DNA from: a virus
DNA length: 21,989 bases
Virus record (IMG/VR): IMGVR_UViG_3300042478_000317
Span: 1 to 21,989 of that record
Reading direction: 5' to 3' (one strand)
Under the pieces are notes generated by a model, which worked only from the letters and a program-made list of their open reading frames with translations, was not told the origin of the DNA and did not search any database. The position numbers were made by a program, and so were the translations under genes. Numbering within the stretch: the first letter of the stretch is position 1; every line of letters begins with the position of its first letter. Of the stretch, positions 6,895-16,361 are shown piece after piece.

Positions 6895-7035
6895 TGTTTT
6901 CTCCCTTTATTAGTAGTTAAACCCTCATCGGGTTTTGCACCACACGTACTCCTCACCAGGGGTAGTGATTCATAGACGTGATGACTTCCAGACTTATACA
7001 CATCACCAGGGCTGGAGGGTCTGGGACGGAATCTA
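6895..7035. promoter_or_regulatory. Intergenic region upstream of scaffold and capsid genes
   Basis: This 141-nt gap is the longest between genes in the block. It contains a 6-bp perfect hairpin (AAACCC...GGGTTT, 6919-6935) close to the scaffold SD. It also carries two copies of TCACCAGGG (6953-6961 and 7003-7011), 50 nt apart. No convincing -35/-10 pair stands out. A local promoter or processing site that raises scaffold and capsid expression would fit the position but is inference. No coding frame here is supported. Confidence 0.5.
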
Positions 7036-8724
7036 TTAAACGTCAGGTGTTCTTAAACGAGAACCTAACGATGCGCGGTCAATTGCTCCACGTTGCTGGA
7101 ACTTGGCGCGTTCTCTTGATGCAAGTTTCTTAGTCTTGATACCAACTTCAGCGCCACCTGCAAGACCAAGTGATTCACGAGCTAAGTCTTCTGTACCAGC
7201 GGTTTCGCCATACAGTGACATCAAGCGTCGGTAATCATCTTGTTCGCGGGCTGCACCTTGGAAGGCACGTTCGGCAGCATCTGCCTTACCTGCCTTGGTA
7301 ATCTCTTCGGCAAAGCCTCTAGAGATACCTGTATCACCAAATCCTGCACGAGCAGCAGCTCCACCAACTTCAGCAGAGGTGTACATTAACTTGGCTTGTT
7401 CTGTTGAATACTGGTAGCGAGAGTTGATAGCATCAAATGCTTTCTCATTATCTAGAAGATAAGCAACCAGGTCGCCAGATGATAAGCCGTAATAATCTTT
7501 AAGTGATTTAACAATTTGCTGGTCTGCCTTTTGTAGCGCATTCTGTGCAATGTTAACACGTGCGGTAAACTCACCGACGCTAATTGAGTTAGCAATAAGG
7601 TTACCTAAATCTTCTGGTTGGTCATAGAACATTTCTGGCAATCCTGCTTCTTGCATGATTTCTCTATAGCCATCTTCAGCAGCAATGTATTCTGCAGGGG
7701 CTAGAAGTCTATCGCCAGGGCGACCTTTGCCGTCTGCTATACGCTTACGTATAGCTTCATTAGCAGCAAACCGTGTCTTATATGCATCGCTTGTATAAAT
7801 AGTATTAAGAATTTGTTCGTCAGTAGGCATAATGTTGTCTTCATATACCTTGTCTATGGTAGACATTAGTGACTTAATAAATGTGTCACCAAGACCAGTA
7901 TTCTCAAACATTCTCATAACTGAATCACGAGCACCAAAGTCTTTATATGATTCAATTAAATTACCAAGAGAACCATCAGACATCTGTTGATATACCTCAA
8001 CAACGCCACCAGTTTTACGAACTGTACGTGTGCCAGTAACCTTTGGCTTAGCAGCATCGGCTGCAGCAGCAGCCTGCATAGCTGCAATCTGAGCTGTTAA
8101 TGCAGCAATCTGGTCAAGAATTGCACCTGTTGCTGCTGCATCAGGACCGCTACCGCCAGCACCAGTATTAGAGTCGCCACCAAAAGCTGGACTAGAAGTT
8201 GGTGTGGGTGATGGAGTAGGGGTGGGTGATGGAGTAGGGGTGGGTGATGGAGTGGGGGTGGGTGATGGAGTGGGTGTTGTGGTAGGTGTTGGGGTAGGTG
8301 AAGGAGTCGGACTTGGAGTCGGACTTGGAGTCGGACTTGGAGTCGGTGAAGGACTAGGAGTTGGCGAAGCAGTTGGTTTTGGTGAAGCAGTTGGTGTTGG
8401 TGAAGGGGTTATTGTTTCATTTTTATATCCAACATTTACCGTAGTGCCAGACCAAATCATGTTTCCACCCTTATATTTAGGGTTAGATTCAAACTTTGGA
8501 TTTAAGTCTAAAATTTCTGCAACTGTTGTGTTGTTCTTTTTAGCGATAGCTGAAAGAGTATCACCAGGTTTAACTGTAACAGTTACTGGAACCTGTTTTG
8601 TTGCAGCTTGAGAAGCAGCATTAGCTGCTTGCATTTGAGAAAAGCGGGCTCGTTCTGCTGCGTCTTGTTGTGCAGCGGTTTGTACGGAAATTACCGAACT
8701 ATAAAAATCGTCATATGCTCCCAT
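7036..8724 (-). CDS. LysM protein with Pro/Thr/Ser linker, probable virion protein
   Basis: This 562-aa protein has four parts. Residues 1-45 are a helical Ala/Gln-rich arm. Residues about 47-98 are a LysM domain ([20 protein letters not shown], ending IWSGTTVNV). Residues about 105-179 are a Pro/Thr/Ser linker ([10 protein letters not shown] type). Residues 230-562 are a helical region with [20 protein letters not shown] and [20 protein letters not shown]. LysM domains bind the GlcNAc backbone of peptidoglycan. There is no signal peptide and no visible murein hydrolase domain. It begins two nt after the other N-terminal LysM gene. By position and composition it is probably an internal or tail-associated virion protein that contacts murein at DNA entry. 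An endolysin is less likely because no catalytic part is seen. Confidence 0.8.
   Translation of the reverse strand: MGAYDDFYSSVISVQTAAQQDAAERARFSQMQAANAASQAATKQVPVTVTVKPGDTLSAIAKKNNTTVAEILDLNPKFESNPKYKGGNMIWSGTTVNVGYKNETITPSPTPTASPKPTASPTPSPSPTPSPTPSPTPSPTPSPTPTPTTTPTPSPTPTPSPTPTPSPTPTPSPTPTSSPAFGGDSNTGAGGSGPDAAATGAILDQIAALTAQIAAMQAAAAADAAKPKVTGTRTVRKTGGVVEVYQQMSDGSLGNLIESYKDFGARDSVMRMFENTGLGDTFIKSLMSTIDKVYEDNIMPTDEQILNTIYTSDAYKTRFAANEAIRKRIADGKGRPGDRLLAPAEYIAAEDGYREIMQEAGLPEMFYDQPEDLGNLIANSISVGEFTARVNIAQNALQKADQQIVKSLKDYYGLSSGDLVAYLLDNEKAFDAINSRYQYSTEQAKLMYTSAEVGGAAARAGFGDTGISRGFAEEITKAGKADAAERAFQGAAREQDDYRRLMSLYGETAGTEDLARESLGLAGGAEVGIKTKKLASRERAKFQQRGAIDRASLGSRLRTPDV
8206..8350 (-). repeat. 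18-bp and 12-bp tandem repeats coding a Pro/Thr/Ser linker
   Basis: On the plus strand an 18-bp unit opening GGGTGATGGAGTAG recurs at 8206, 8224, 8242 and 8260 with only A/G variation. After a degenerate stretch, a 12-bp unit GGAGTCGGACTT repeats at 8303, 8315 and 8327, with a partial fourth copy at 8339. Both unit lengths are multiples of three, so copy-number change would lengthen or shorten the linker without a frameshift. Confidence 0.9.
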
Positions 8725-8726
8725 GT

Positions 8727-10016
8727 TTACCCCAAGAATCCAAAGTCTTTAAGAATGCGTGAAGCAATAGAAGTCTTCTCCTCTTTTGCTGTTTGGGTTG
8801 TGTCCCACTTAGCGCTGCGTCGTGCAAGTTTCTTTGTGTCGTACAAGTTCATTGTGGTGAAGTTGCCCTTTTCATCTTGCATGTTTATAGCTCTTTGTAC
8901 ATAATCATCATTAAGGTCAACTTGGTCAATATCCATTTCCCAAGTATCTGCAACGGCTTTAAGCCATGGGTCTGCAGCCTCACGAAGAGTCTGACCTTGG
9001 TCAATAAATTTAGCCAAGCCAGGAGCAAATGATTTTGCTCTAGCCTGTAGGTCATTATCGACATCTTCTGGGTTAAGGGTTCCAGCAACTAGACCCTTCA
9101 TGCTTGCTTCAAACCATTTATCAAAGCTTGCATTAGATGTTGTCTGTTGGAATCCATAATCACGAGCCATGCCGTATAACTTGCCAGCCATGGTTTCTAG
9201 CTTTCCAGCTAGACCAGTGTAAACAACACGACCATCAATAGAGTTTGTTTTAACAAACTTAATTGAGTCAGCCATTAGTTTATTGAGGTAGTCTTGGTCA
9301 AATCTAACAACCTTGCCATCCTTGATGATGGCTTGCTTCATCATATTGTTGGCATATTCGACTGCCTCAGAAGCGCTAATAGGTAAACCCATAGAAGCAA
9401 ATTGTTTAACAATATTACTTGCATTTTTTTGTAGGTCTGCAGCAAACTGACCTGGGTTGGTTGCTTTAGCAAAATCAAACTGGCGTTGAGTATCTGTCTG
9501 GTCACGATACCAAGATGTGCCTTTAACAATAGCTTCTTGTAGCGCTGGGTCGGTAATCATTGGACCACCGTCAACACCAAGAATTCTATTAAGTGCAGCT
9601 AATAAACTTGGGTCATTGTTGATAACTGCAGCAGTAATTCCAAATGCTTTTTGAAGCATAGCCATTGATAATTTATCGGCTGTCAGTGGAACTGCGGTAG
9701 GTGAGTCAGTTGACATACTTAGATTATCTGTAAAAGGATTTGGTGAAGCTGTTGGTGATGGGGTAAGCCCAGCCATTGAAGCTTCTTCTCCTCTGCGCCA
9801 ATCGCTTGTGCCAGGAAAATTATTAGTCATAGGGGTGGAGCCCGAACCAGGTATTGTTATCTTAGTTCCAGCAAATAATGTATTACCATTATTATACTTA
9901 GGGTTTGTTGTAAGTGCTGGATTAGCTTTAAGAATTGCAGAAACTGTAGTTCCGTTTGCTTTGGCAATAGAACTAAGTGTTTGACCAGACCTGACTGTTA
10001 CTTTTGTTTCAGCCAT
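8727..10016 (-). CDS. N-terminal LysM protein (429 aa), probable virion protein
   Basis: Residues about 5-56 are a LysM domain ([20 protein letters not shown], closing with [11 protein letters not shown]). A short Pro/Ser/Thr linker (residues about 60-105, [14 protein letters not shown]) follows. The rest is mostly helical and ends with SLYxxx-like [16 protein letters not shown] and SRILKDFGF. LysM suggests peptidoglycan binding; no hydrolase motif is visible, and there is no signal peptide. The start overlaps the stop of the 271-aa gene (TAATG), and the next gene repeats the LysM-linker-helical plan, so the two may be old duplicates with diverged C-termini. The likely site of action is the virion, during DNA delivery through the cell wall. 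Confidence 0.8.
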   Translation of the reverse strand: MAETKVTVRSGQTLSSIAKANGTTVSAILKANPALTTNPKYNNGNTLFAGTKITIPGSGSTPMTNNFPGTSDWRRGEEASMAGLTPSPTASPNPFTDNLSMSTDSPTAVPLTADKLSMAMLQKAFGITAAVINNDPSLLAALNRILGVDGGPMITDPALQEAIVKGTSWYRDQTDTQRQFDFAKATNPGQFAADLQKNASNIVKQFASMGLPISASEAVEYANNMMKQAIIKDGKVVRFDQDYLNKLMADSIKFVKTNSIDGRVVYTGLAGKLETMAGKLYGMARDYGFQQTTSNASFDKWFEASMKGLVAGTLNPEDVDNDLQARAKSFAPGLAKFIDQGQTLREAADPWLKAVADTWEMDIDQVDLNDDYVQRAINMQDEKGNFTTMNLYDTKKLARRSAKWDTTQTAKEEKTSIASRILKDFGFLG

Positions 10017-10831
10017 TACTCAACCACCGTTCCGATAGCATTAGGGTCTTTAAGAAGACTTTGGATAATCTTCAAGAAATTCTTTGTTGCAAAAGATTCT
10101 GCAAAGTCGGGACGACTTCTAGCGAAATTTTGTGCGTAGATAGCAGGGTCAAAACCAGTTGTTTGTGTTCCCTTACTTGTCGAGGTTCCTAAAGACGCGC
10201 CTTTGGCTGGACCAGTAGTAGTGGTAAACCCATCATAGATACTTGGTTCTTTTTTAGCAGCAGCATTAGCGCCCATTCTGTAGGCATCAATCTCTTCTTT
10301 AGTAGCAGTTCTACCAATCTCAGATTCAAAAGTTTTATTTATATAATCTGCAGCATTAGATGGACCATACTGTGTTGTGGTTTCAGTACGAACTTTTTGA
10401 GTTCCATATTTTTTGGTACTACCCTCGCCACCTGTGTAACTTGCTGGATTCCATACATTGAGATACATCTTTGGGTCGCCAGTTGCACCAGACCCAGGAG
10501 TTCCTACCCAATCAACAGCATCGTCCCATACGGACTGCCATTTCTTTTCTGGTATACCAGCCTTCTTGAGAATTGCAATAAAGCTTTCGTAGTATTTACG
10601 AACTTCGCTACCCTTTTTAGCTGTAGCTGCGCTGTACTTAAACCAAGACTTAGCCTGGACATCATTGATGCCAGCCTCTGGGTTAATACCAGGAAGCTTG
10701 ATAGGAGCAACGTTTAACTTCTTTGCAGCTTCTGCATCTTTGACCGCTTGTTCATATTCAATCAATGCTGCTTGGTACTGCTTATCGCCTATCTTACCTT
10801 TTGGGTAATCCGAACGCTTTGGTTTCTTCAC
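10016..10831 (-). CDS. Helical phage protein (271 aa), probable internal virion protein
   Basis: The start is GTG at 10831, overlapping the stop of the 1653-aa gene as GTGA. The N-terminus is basic and helical (KKPKRSDYPKGKIGDKQYQA). The centre has a Trp-containing segment (KKWQSVWDDAVDWVG). A helical block with DYINKTFESEIGRTATKEEI follows, then a Gly/Thr-rich linker and a helical tail (ARSRPDFAESFATKNFLKII). No catalytic or membrane motif is seen. Coupling on both sides (GTGA upstream, TAATG downstream) ties it to the giant protein and the LysM protein, suggesting a shared complex made in related amounts. The role in an internal core or DNA-ejection set is inferred. Confidence 0.75.
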   Translation of the reverse strand: MKKPKRSDYPKGKIGDKQYQAALIEYEQAVKDAEAAKKLNVAPIKLPGINPEAGINDVQAKSWFKYSAATAKKGSEVRKYYESFIAILKKAGIPEKKWQSVWDDAVDWVGTPGSGATGDPKMYLNVWNPASYTGGEGSTKKYGTQKVRTETTTQYGPSNAADYINKTFESEIGRTATKEEIDAYRMGANAAAKKEPSIYDGFTTTTGPAKGASLGTSTSKGTQTTGFDPAIYAQNFARSRPDFAESFATKNFLKIIQSLLKDPNAIGTVVE

Positions 10832-13800
10832 TTTGTCACCACGAATTCATTGTCTAGTTCTGGCATGTTGTTTAACCATCTTGTGGCAAATGCATCAAAT
10901 TCATCAGATGCTGTCTGTAAGAAGTCATAATGGAACTGTGAGAACTGTTGTTTAAGCAACAGCTTTCTTTCATCGCTATTGTTTGGTCGGTCATACTCGT
11001 TCTTAAAGTTACGAGCCTTACCTGCCCAGAAAGCAATTTCTTCCCATTTGGTATTGCCAGTAGAGTAAGCGTAAGTTCTCCAATCAAGATTGCTGGAGAT
11101 AGTTTCAACTGCTGCAATGGTTCCATTCCAGTAGTCTTTACGTTCTTCGTCGCGTTGCTCTACCCAACCCTTGTAGTCATTCTCAATGTCATCTACCATG
11201 TCATCAAAGACACGTTTGATACCAGAGTATTCATATCTAGCTTCATAGGTTGAGGCAATTCCATACTGCTTCATCATGGCACTGCGCCAATCAACAGCCT
11301 TCTGATACTCAGCCCAACCAACACGAGCTTGAGCTGACTTCTTTAGCTCGTCTTCGTTTTTCTTCTGAGTAATAGGGTTATTAAACCCTCCAGCAAACTT
11401 CATTCTTTTGTAGATAGAAGCTACTTCTGTTGAATAATCATTTGGTCCACTACCAGTACCTGCAATATCACCATAACCAGATGACAACATTCCAGCATAC
11501 TTTGTATTGGTATTACCAAGTTCCTCTAGCAACTTTGTGCTATTACGAAGAACTTTAATATCATTCATTGTTGCAGCTACGCCTGCAACGTTCTTTTGGT
11601 TAGACCCAACAAGTGCTAGGGAATCCATTCCCCACTCTTCAATCATAACCTTCTGTGCAATGTCATAATCGCCGTTAGCCATCTCGACTAAGTCTGCATA
11701 ATATGAAGTAGCAGCACGAGTTACTGGGTCAAATGTTGCTGAGATAGGTGCGTTGAATTGAACAACAGACCTAATAAATGCCATGTTACCTGCTGCCTTA
11801 GCAGCTGATTCCATTGTAGGTGGTTGACCAACACGACCGTTTGCTACCCACTCAGAAAAACCTTTACGCCATTGGGCATAAACTTCATCAGTGAATCGCT
11901 CACTCTTCTCAAGTCCTATAAGCGAGAACGCTGTGCGGACTGGGTATGGCAACTTACCTGAGTCAATTAATGACTGAAGGTAGGCTGGAACCATTGTGTT
12001 CTTTACCTTCTCGGCAAGATTCTTACCTTCTACTGGATAACCACCATATAGAATAGTAGATTCATAGACATCATCGCCAAGTGTTTCACGTAGAGATGTT
12101 GCTACTTGCTCACCATAAAGTTTCCATGGACCAACGCCTAATCCGTTATCAATGATTTCAGATATTGCTGCTGTACCAAACCAAGAGATAGATGGGTCTG
12201 CAACCATAAATTCCATCTGCTTAGGGTTGAACTTAATTCCACCACCACGAGCATCTGAGTATGGCTTTAGCGCTGTCTTAGCCCAGTCAGGTAACTTATT
12301 TCCAAATGGAAGTGGATACTTAACAGATACTGCCACTCCAGCTGGAACATCCTTGATTGAAGAATAAGTGTTTCCATCTTGGTCTTCGTAAGCTTCATAC
12401 TTATCAAACGCTTGCTGGATACTGTTGTACCAGTAAGCATTCATTGGGTTGCGAGCCAATAGGCGAAGCGCAACTGCTTGGGAGTTGAAGAAAGCCAAGG
12501 GGAAGCTCATTGCATAACGTGCCGTATACATACCATTGGTAAGACGACGTGATGAGTAAAGCGTTTCTTCAACTCGACTTAGCGCCTTACGGTATGCAAC
12601 TTGACGAATTTCATTATTTACTACGGCTTCTGATACATCAATACCAGACCGTTGTGCTGCATTAATCAGCGTCTTCATTTCGTCACGAGCGTAAGACAAG
12701 AACAATGGGTTACGAACTAACCGTGTTTCAGTAAGTGAAAGAACTTTCCATGCTGCGTTAGTTGCTCCACCTACGCGAGCAAGGACTTGCTCAGCGCCAG
12801 TTAGGTCAGAAAGCTTAAGGCTTGGTCCATCAATTTCTTTAAGTAGGTCTGTTCTGCCGTAAAGCATTGCATCTACTTCTTGGTAAGTTACTGGACGTTC
12901 TGTAATAATCTTACGAAGGTCAGGGTCTGGATACATTGCATAGAGTTTTTCTCTTGTCTGTCCTACCCATGCCTGCATATCATCGCCAAAGCGTTCTTCA
13001 ATACGAAGTCTGTATTCTTTACCAGCTGGGCTGTATAGCCACTCTATGATTTCAGCGTTGGACTTTTCGCCCCTCATCATCCATCCGACTGGTAACTCAA
13101 GTTCGTTACGAACCTGACGGTTGGCAATATGTGCCAACGCATTCATATATTCTTCACGGTTCTTGCGAGGAATCTTTACGAAACGAGCACCATCTGCACG
13201 AAGTCTACGTGAAATTTCTGACTGCATTGATGCTGCATAGAAGTTTGTAGCGGTATCAATCTCTGACATGTATGCGCTAGCACCACGGACATTAGGGTCA
13301 GCTAACCCTTGAAGAGTGTATGTCTGACCATTAACTTCGATAACTTCAGCCTCTTGACCAAGAAGTTTCTTTTGTTTCAAATCTCCTTGAGCATTGGCGA
13401 ACTCTGCCCAGTCTTTACGTTCACGCTGAATAAGTTTAGCAGTGCCGTTAATGTAATCAGCAAGGCGACTCATCTCATCAAATGCGTCATCTGCTTTAGT
13501 CTGTAACTCTGTTACTTTGTCTTCAAGTTCATAATATTTATTCTGAACTGCAACATCATCGCTCTTCATCGCTTTGGCTTTAGCCTTATCACGTGCTGCA
13601 ATAAGTTTTGTTAATGACTTGTCTAAGTCATCATAAATTGTTTCAGCTTTTGCATGTGCTGTAATCTTAGGTTCTAAGTCTGCTCGATACTTTTCTACGC
13701 GGAACTGTGCAGCCTTAGCTTGCTTACGAGCATTGGCAGCAGGGCTTCCTGGCATCCACTTCTTAGCGGTTTCTTTGAGAAGACCAGTATTGTAGATAAC

Positions 13801-15789
13801 ATTATCTACACCAGGTACTGCATTCTTTACAAGTTCCATTGACTCAAGAGCCATACTCGCACGAGCAAATGGGTCTACCATTGAGTTCTTTGGTATATAT
13901 GCAAGACGAAGTAGGTTCAAGTTGCTAAACACCATGTTAGCTAAGTCAAGGAATTGACCAGTGTTCATGGCTGCTCTAGATAATTTTGCGCCATAAAATT
14001 GACCTTGGGTAACCTTTGCACCTTTACCTGCAACGCGACGAGCGTTGAAGATAACTTCGGTTTCAAGTCTACGGAAGTCAAGCATTGGAAGATTCTGTGC
14101 TTCATTTGATACAGACAAGAAGTTCTGTACGTTGATTCCGCCATTTTCGTCTGGAACAAAACCATTCTTAACAGCATATTCTTTGATACTGTCACGACTT
14201 TGGTTCATGCGGATATGCCAGTTCTTAATCTGGTTGACAGCGTCTTTGACGTTGCCAATATCTTGCATATCTGTAATGCCATAATATTTAGCAAGACGAC
14301 CCATGACGCTTTCTTCAATACGACCAAGTGCAATAGCACGTTGGGTATCGCTTTGAGCATCAAGGAACATCTCAACCATACGACGCTTGTACATAGCACC
14401 TTCGGTTCCCTTAAGGAACTGAAGACGGTTTAAGTCAGACAGTAAATCGTTGGCTGCTTCAAATTTACGTGGGTTAGAAATATTAATGTAACCTTGTGGA
14501 CGACCTGAGCCAGTCCATGCAATAAGGCGTACTGCTCTGTCATAGACACCTGTTTGGTAAACCTGAGTTTTCCAACCACCATCGGCATCTTGACCAAACA
14601 TCTTAAGGTCACCGTATAAAGCCTGTGACTGTATCTTCTTCTTGGCTAAGCCAATCTGCTCTAGCGCTGCGTAGCGACCTGGGCGATAGCTTTCGATAAC
14701 GCCCATCTGCGCTTTTTCCATGAAGTCATCTAAGGCGCGAGCAAAGTTAGGGTCTTCAACTTTAACAGCATCGATAATCTTTTGATATCTAGATGTAAGG
14801 GTTGGGTCTAGTGCATCTAGTCCGATGCTAGCAAAGTTATCAATTGGTGATGTTGCAGTAATTCCATAGTTATCAATATGGTCTGCTGCTAATGGATTAC
14901 GTTCAAAGAATCTTTGGAATGCAGCAGTATCTCCACGTTCTGCAAGCAGATAATCTGCTACATCTTGGTGGTTATCTAGACGCGACATGATTGTCGCGGT
15001 TCTATATGGGTTAGATGTTTCAGATACAAGTGGGTTTGAGGCAAGCTTAGTTAAATCTGTTTCATTTACTGCGTCATCTACTAATACAGATAGACCAGTC
15101 TTGGTCTGTTGCTCTAGAGGCAAAGCCTTAGATGCAACAATCTCATCTAGTTCGCTTCTAAATACATTCATGTCGTCTGAGGTAGCAAGACGCTTTGGAC
15201 CAACGACTGCTTTTGCAGTACCGCGAACAGCAAACCCTGCACCTTTAGTTCCTAAAAACGCAAGACCTAAGTCGGTAACACCAGAGGCTAAGATTCCAGC
15301 CCACTCATCACGGAATGCTTTATCACGTTGACGGTCGTTAAATACATCAAAGTCTTTATCAAGGAATGTAGCATTAGTTACGTCGCCAAGAACAGGGGAT
15401 GTAATTTTACCAACAGCGCTAGCTGCTGCCTGTCCCATAGAAATCTTTTCAGCTTGTTTCTTTGAGAAACGATAGCTTTCAGTTAAGCCACCTTTACCTT
15501 TAGCCATAGCTTGAGGTGTAAGTAGCGCAGCAGAAACAGTTTGAGTTACTGGTTGTACGATTTTCTCGCCAACAAAACTAAGTGCTGCCATGGCTGGATT
15601 AATAATCCTGCCAAGAATAGGTTTCTTTGACCCTGCTTCAATTGCTCCCATTACTTTAGGGACAATTGCTTGTTCTGCTTTTCCTACTTTGGTATTGTCT
15701 TTCTTAAACTTATCAACCTTGGAAAGTTTTGGTTCCTGAGTAGGGTCTTTGACTATAGAGGGGTCATTCCACCATTCTGTTAGGGACAT
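10828..15789 (-). CDS. Giant helical phage protein (1653 aa), probable internal virion protein
   Basis: At 1653 aa this is the largest gene in the window. Residues about 40-200 hold small-residue-rich, partly hydrophobic helices (SAALLTPQAMAKGK; DLGLAFLGTKGAGFAVRG). Residues about 685-815 are a long charged coiled coil (DLDKSLTKLIAARDKAKAKA). Residues about 1000-1120 hold a region with LVRNPLFLSYARDEMKTLI and MYTARYAMSFPLAFFNSQAV, reminiscent of large polyvalent or ejection proteins. The C-terminus is charged and helical with many Trp. No enzyme motif is recognisable. A strong AAGGAGG SD lies nine nt upstream of the ATG. Position between portal and capsid is unusual for a tape measure. The best guess is a DNA-ejection or core protein analogous in role to T7 gp16; a polyvalent protein delivered to the host is an alternative. 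Confidence 0.82.
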   Translation of the reverse strand: MSLTEWWNDPSIVKDPTQEPKLSKVDKFKKDNTKVGKAEQAIVPKVMGAIEAGSKKPILGRIINPAMAALSFVGEKIVQPVTQTVSAALLTPQAMAKGKGGLTESYRFSKKQAEKISMGQAAASAVGKITSPVLGDVTNATFLDKDFDVFNDRQRDKAFRDEWAGILASGVTDLGLAFLGTKGAGFAVRGTAKAVVGPKRLATSDDMNVFRSELDEIVASKALPLEQQTKTGLSVLVDDAVNETDLTKLASNPLVSETSNPYRTATIMSRLDNHQDVADYLLAERGDTAAFQRFFERNPLAADHIDNYGITATSPIDNFASIGLDALDPTLTSRYQKIIDAVKVEDPNFARALDDFMEKAQMGVIESYRPGRYAALEQIGLAKKKIQSQALYGDLKMFGQDADGGWKTQVYQTGVYDRAVRLIAWTGSGRPQGYINISNPRKFEAANDLLSDLNRLQFLKGTEGAMYKRRMVEMFLDAQSDTQRAIALGRIEESVMGRLAKYYGITDMQDIGNVKDAVNQIKNWHIRMNQSRDSIKEYAVKNGFVPDENGGINVQNFLSVSNEAQNLPMLDFRRLETEVIFNARRVAGKGAKVTQGQFYGAKLSRAAMNTGQFLDLANMVFSNLNLLRLAYIPKNSMVDPFARASMALESMELVKNAVPGVDNVIYNTGLLKETAKKWMPGSPAANARKQAKAAQFRVEKYRADLEPKITAHAKAETIYDDLDKSLTKLIAARDKAKAKAMKSDDVAVQNKYYELEDKVTELQTKADDAFDEMSRLADYINGTAKLIQRERKDWAEFANAQGDLKQKKLLGQEAEVIEVNGQTYTLQGLADPNVRGASAYMSEIDTATNFYAASMQSEISRRLRADGARFVKIPRKNREEYMNALAHIANRQVRNELELPVGWMMRGEKSNAEIIEWLYSPAGKEYRLRIEERFGDDMQAWVGQTREKLYAMYPDPDLRKIITERPVTYQEVDAMLYGRTDLLKEIDGPSLKLSDLTGAEQVLARVGGATNAAWKVLSLTETRLVRNPLFLSYARDEMKTLINAAQRSGIDVSEAVVNNEIRQVAYRKALSRVEETLYSSRRLTNGMYTARYAMSFPLAFFNSQAVALRLLARNPMNAYWYNSIQQAFDKYEAYEDQDGNTYSSIKDVPAGVAVSVKYPLPFGNKLPDWAKTALKPYSDARGGGIKFNPKQMEFMVADPSISWFGTAAISEIIDNGLGVGPWKLYGEQVATSLRETLGDDVYESTILYGGYPVEGKNLAEKVKNTMVPAYLQSLIDSGKLPYPVRTAFSLIGLEKSERFTDEVYAQWRKGFSEWVANGRVGQPPTMESAAKAAGNMAFIRSVVQFNAPISATFDPVTRAATSYYADLVEMANGDYDIAQKVMIEEWGMDSLALVGSNQKNVAGVAATMNDIKVLRNSTKLLEELGNTNTKYAGMLSSGYGDIAGTGSGPNDYSTEVASIYKRMKFAGGFNNPITQKKNEDELKKSAQARVGWAEYQKAVDWRSAMMKQYGIASTYEARYEYSGIKRVFDDMVDDIENDYKGWVEQRDEERKDYWNGTIAAVETISSNLDWRTYAYSTGNTKWEEIAFWAGKARNFKNEYDRPNNSDERKLLLKQQFSQFHYDFLQTASDEFDAFATRWLNNMPELDNEFVVTK

Positions 15790-15940
15790 TAGGTGTAGCC
15801 TCCTTAGCCGTTAGTTCCTCTAATAATGAAATTCGGTCATCGTCGGATTCAAAGGGGAACTTGGCTAAATCCCAAGCAACTGGAGCCATTTCAAATCCAA
15901 GATGTTCAAGGTTCTCTTCGAACTTCTTGAGTATCTTCAT
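15764..15940 (-). CDS. Short acidic helical protein (58 aa), function unknown
   Basis: A 58-codon frame starts at an ATG at 15940, overlapping the preceding TGA as ATGA, and ends with TGA at 15764, 26 nt inside the giant gene. The product begins MKILKKFEENLEHLGFEMAP and has VAWDLAKFPFESDDDRISLL, an amphipathic acidic design. GGAG lies nine nt upstream. It fills an otherwise empty 147-nt gap with good overlaps on both sides, and the SD of the giant gene lies within its 3' end. It may act as a leader that couples translation into the giant gene as well as a protein in its own right. No family is recognised. Confidence 0.7.
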   Translation of the reverse strand: MKILKKFEENLEHLGFEMAPVAWDLAKFPFESDDDRISLLEELTAKEATPNVPNRMVE

Positions 15941-16353
15941 TCTGCTTGACTCCGTAAATACTTAACAAAAGCTTTCATAGTTCCAGATGATTCTGGAGAA
16001 TCCGCAAACTGTGCCATCAATGGCATGTATTTAGCTAGCTTTGATAAATCTTTTAATTGATTATCAATTGGACTTTTTAATCCTAAGATTTCTCTACCAG
16101 GACCAGGACCAACGTCCACACCAGCAGTCACAGGTTCATCTGGACGCTGGGTGGGCGCTGTTAAAGGCACTATGCCTGCCATTGGATTTATCTGTGGCAT
16201 TTGTGGTGTAGGTGTTTTAGCCATTGGCGCACCAGCTTGCATATCTTGAAATTCCTTTTGCTCGCCATAGGCAGCATTAGGAAGTTGTTTTGCTCCCTGG
16301 CGGTCGGTTCTCTTAGAGAACGGACCTGGACCCGAAGGTTGCATCATTGACAT
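15937..16353 (-). CDS. Pro/Met/Gln-rich small structural protein (138 aa)
   Basis: This 138-aa protein is mostly disordered in appearance. The N-terminus (PSGPGPFSKRTDRQGAKQLP, then NAAYGEQKEFQDMQAGAPM) is followed by a Pro-rich stretch (TPTPQMPQINPMAG; TAPTQRPDEP) and a short helical C-terminus (LKDLSKLAKYMPLMAQFA). It lies eight nt after the Lys/Ala-rich LysM gene and overlaps the 58-aa gene by four nt. Proteins of this composition occur near portals in aquatic phages, from memory only. A role as a flexible linker or assembly factor around portal and core is possible but unproven. No motif points to an enzyme. Confidence 0.75.
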   Translation of the reverse strand: MSMMQPSGPGPFSKRTDRQGAKQLPNAAYGEQKEFQDMQAGAPMAKTPTPQMPQINPMAGIVPLTAPTQRPDEPVTAGVDVGPGPGREILGLKSPIDNQLKDLSKLAKYMPLMAQFADSPESSGTMKAFVKYLRSQAE

Positions 16354-16361
16354 TTATTTAC

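Noticed and set aside
8204-8611. A plus-strand Gly/Val repeat frame
   Set aside because: It is the reverse of the Pro/Thr/Ser linker repeat of the minus-strand LysM gene.
7036-8724. Endolysin or lytic transglycosylase identity for the LysM genes
   Set aside because: No catalytic Glu or Cys/His motif of a known murein hydrolase is visible, and the position among structural genes argues against a lysis cassette.
10828-15789. Tape measure identity for the giant protein
   Set aside because: It lies before the capsid gene, there is no tail tube or tail chaperone gene nearby, and it lacks the regular hydrophobic repeats and long uniform helices typical of tape measures. Not fully excluded.
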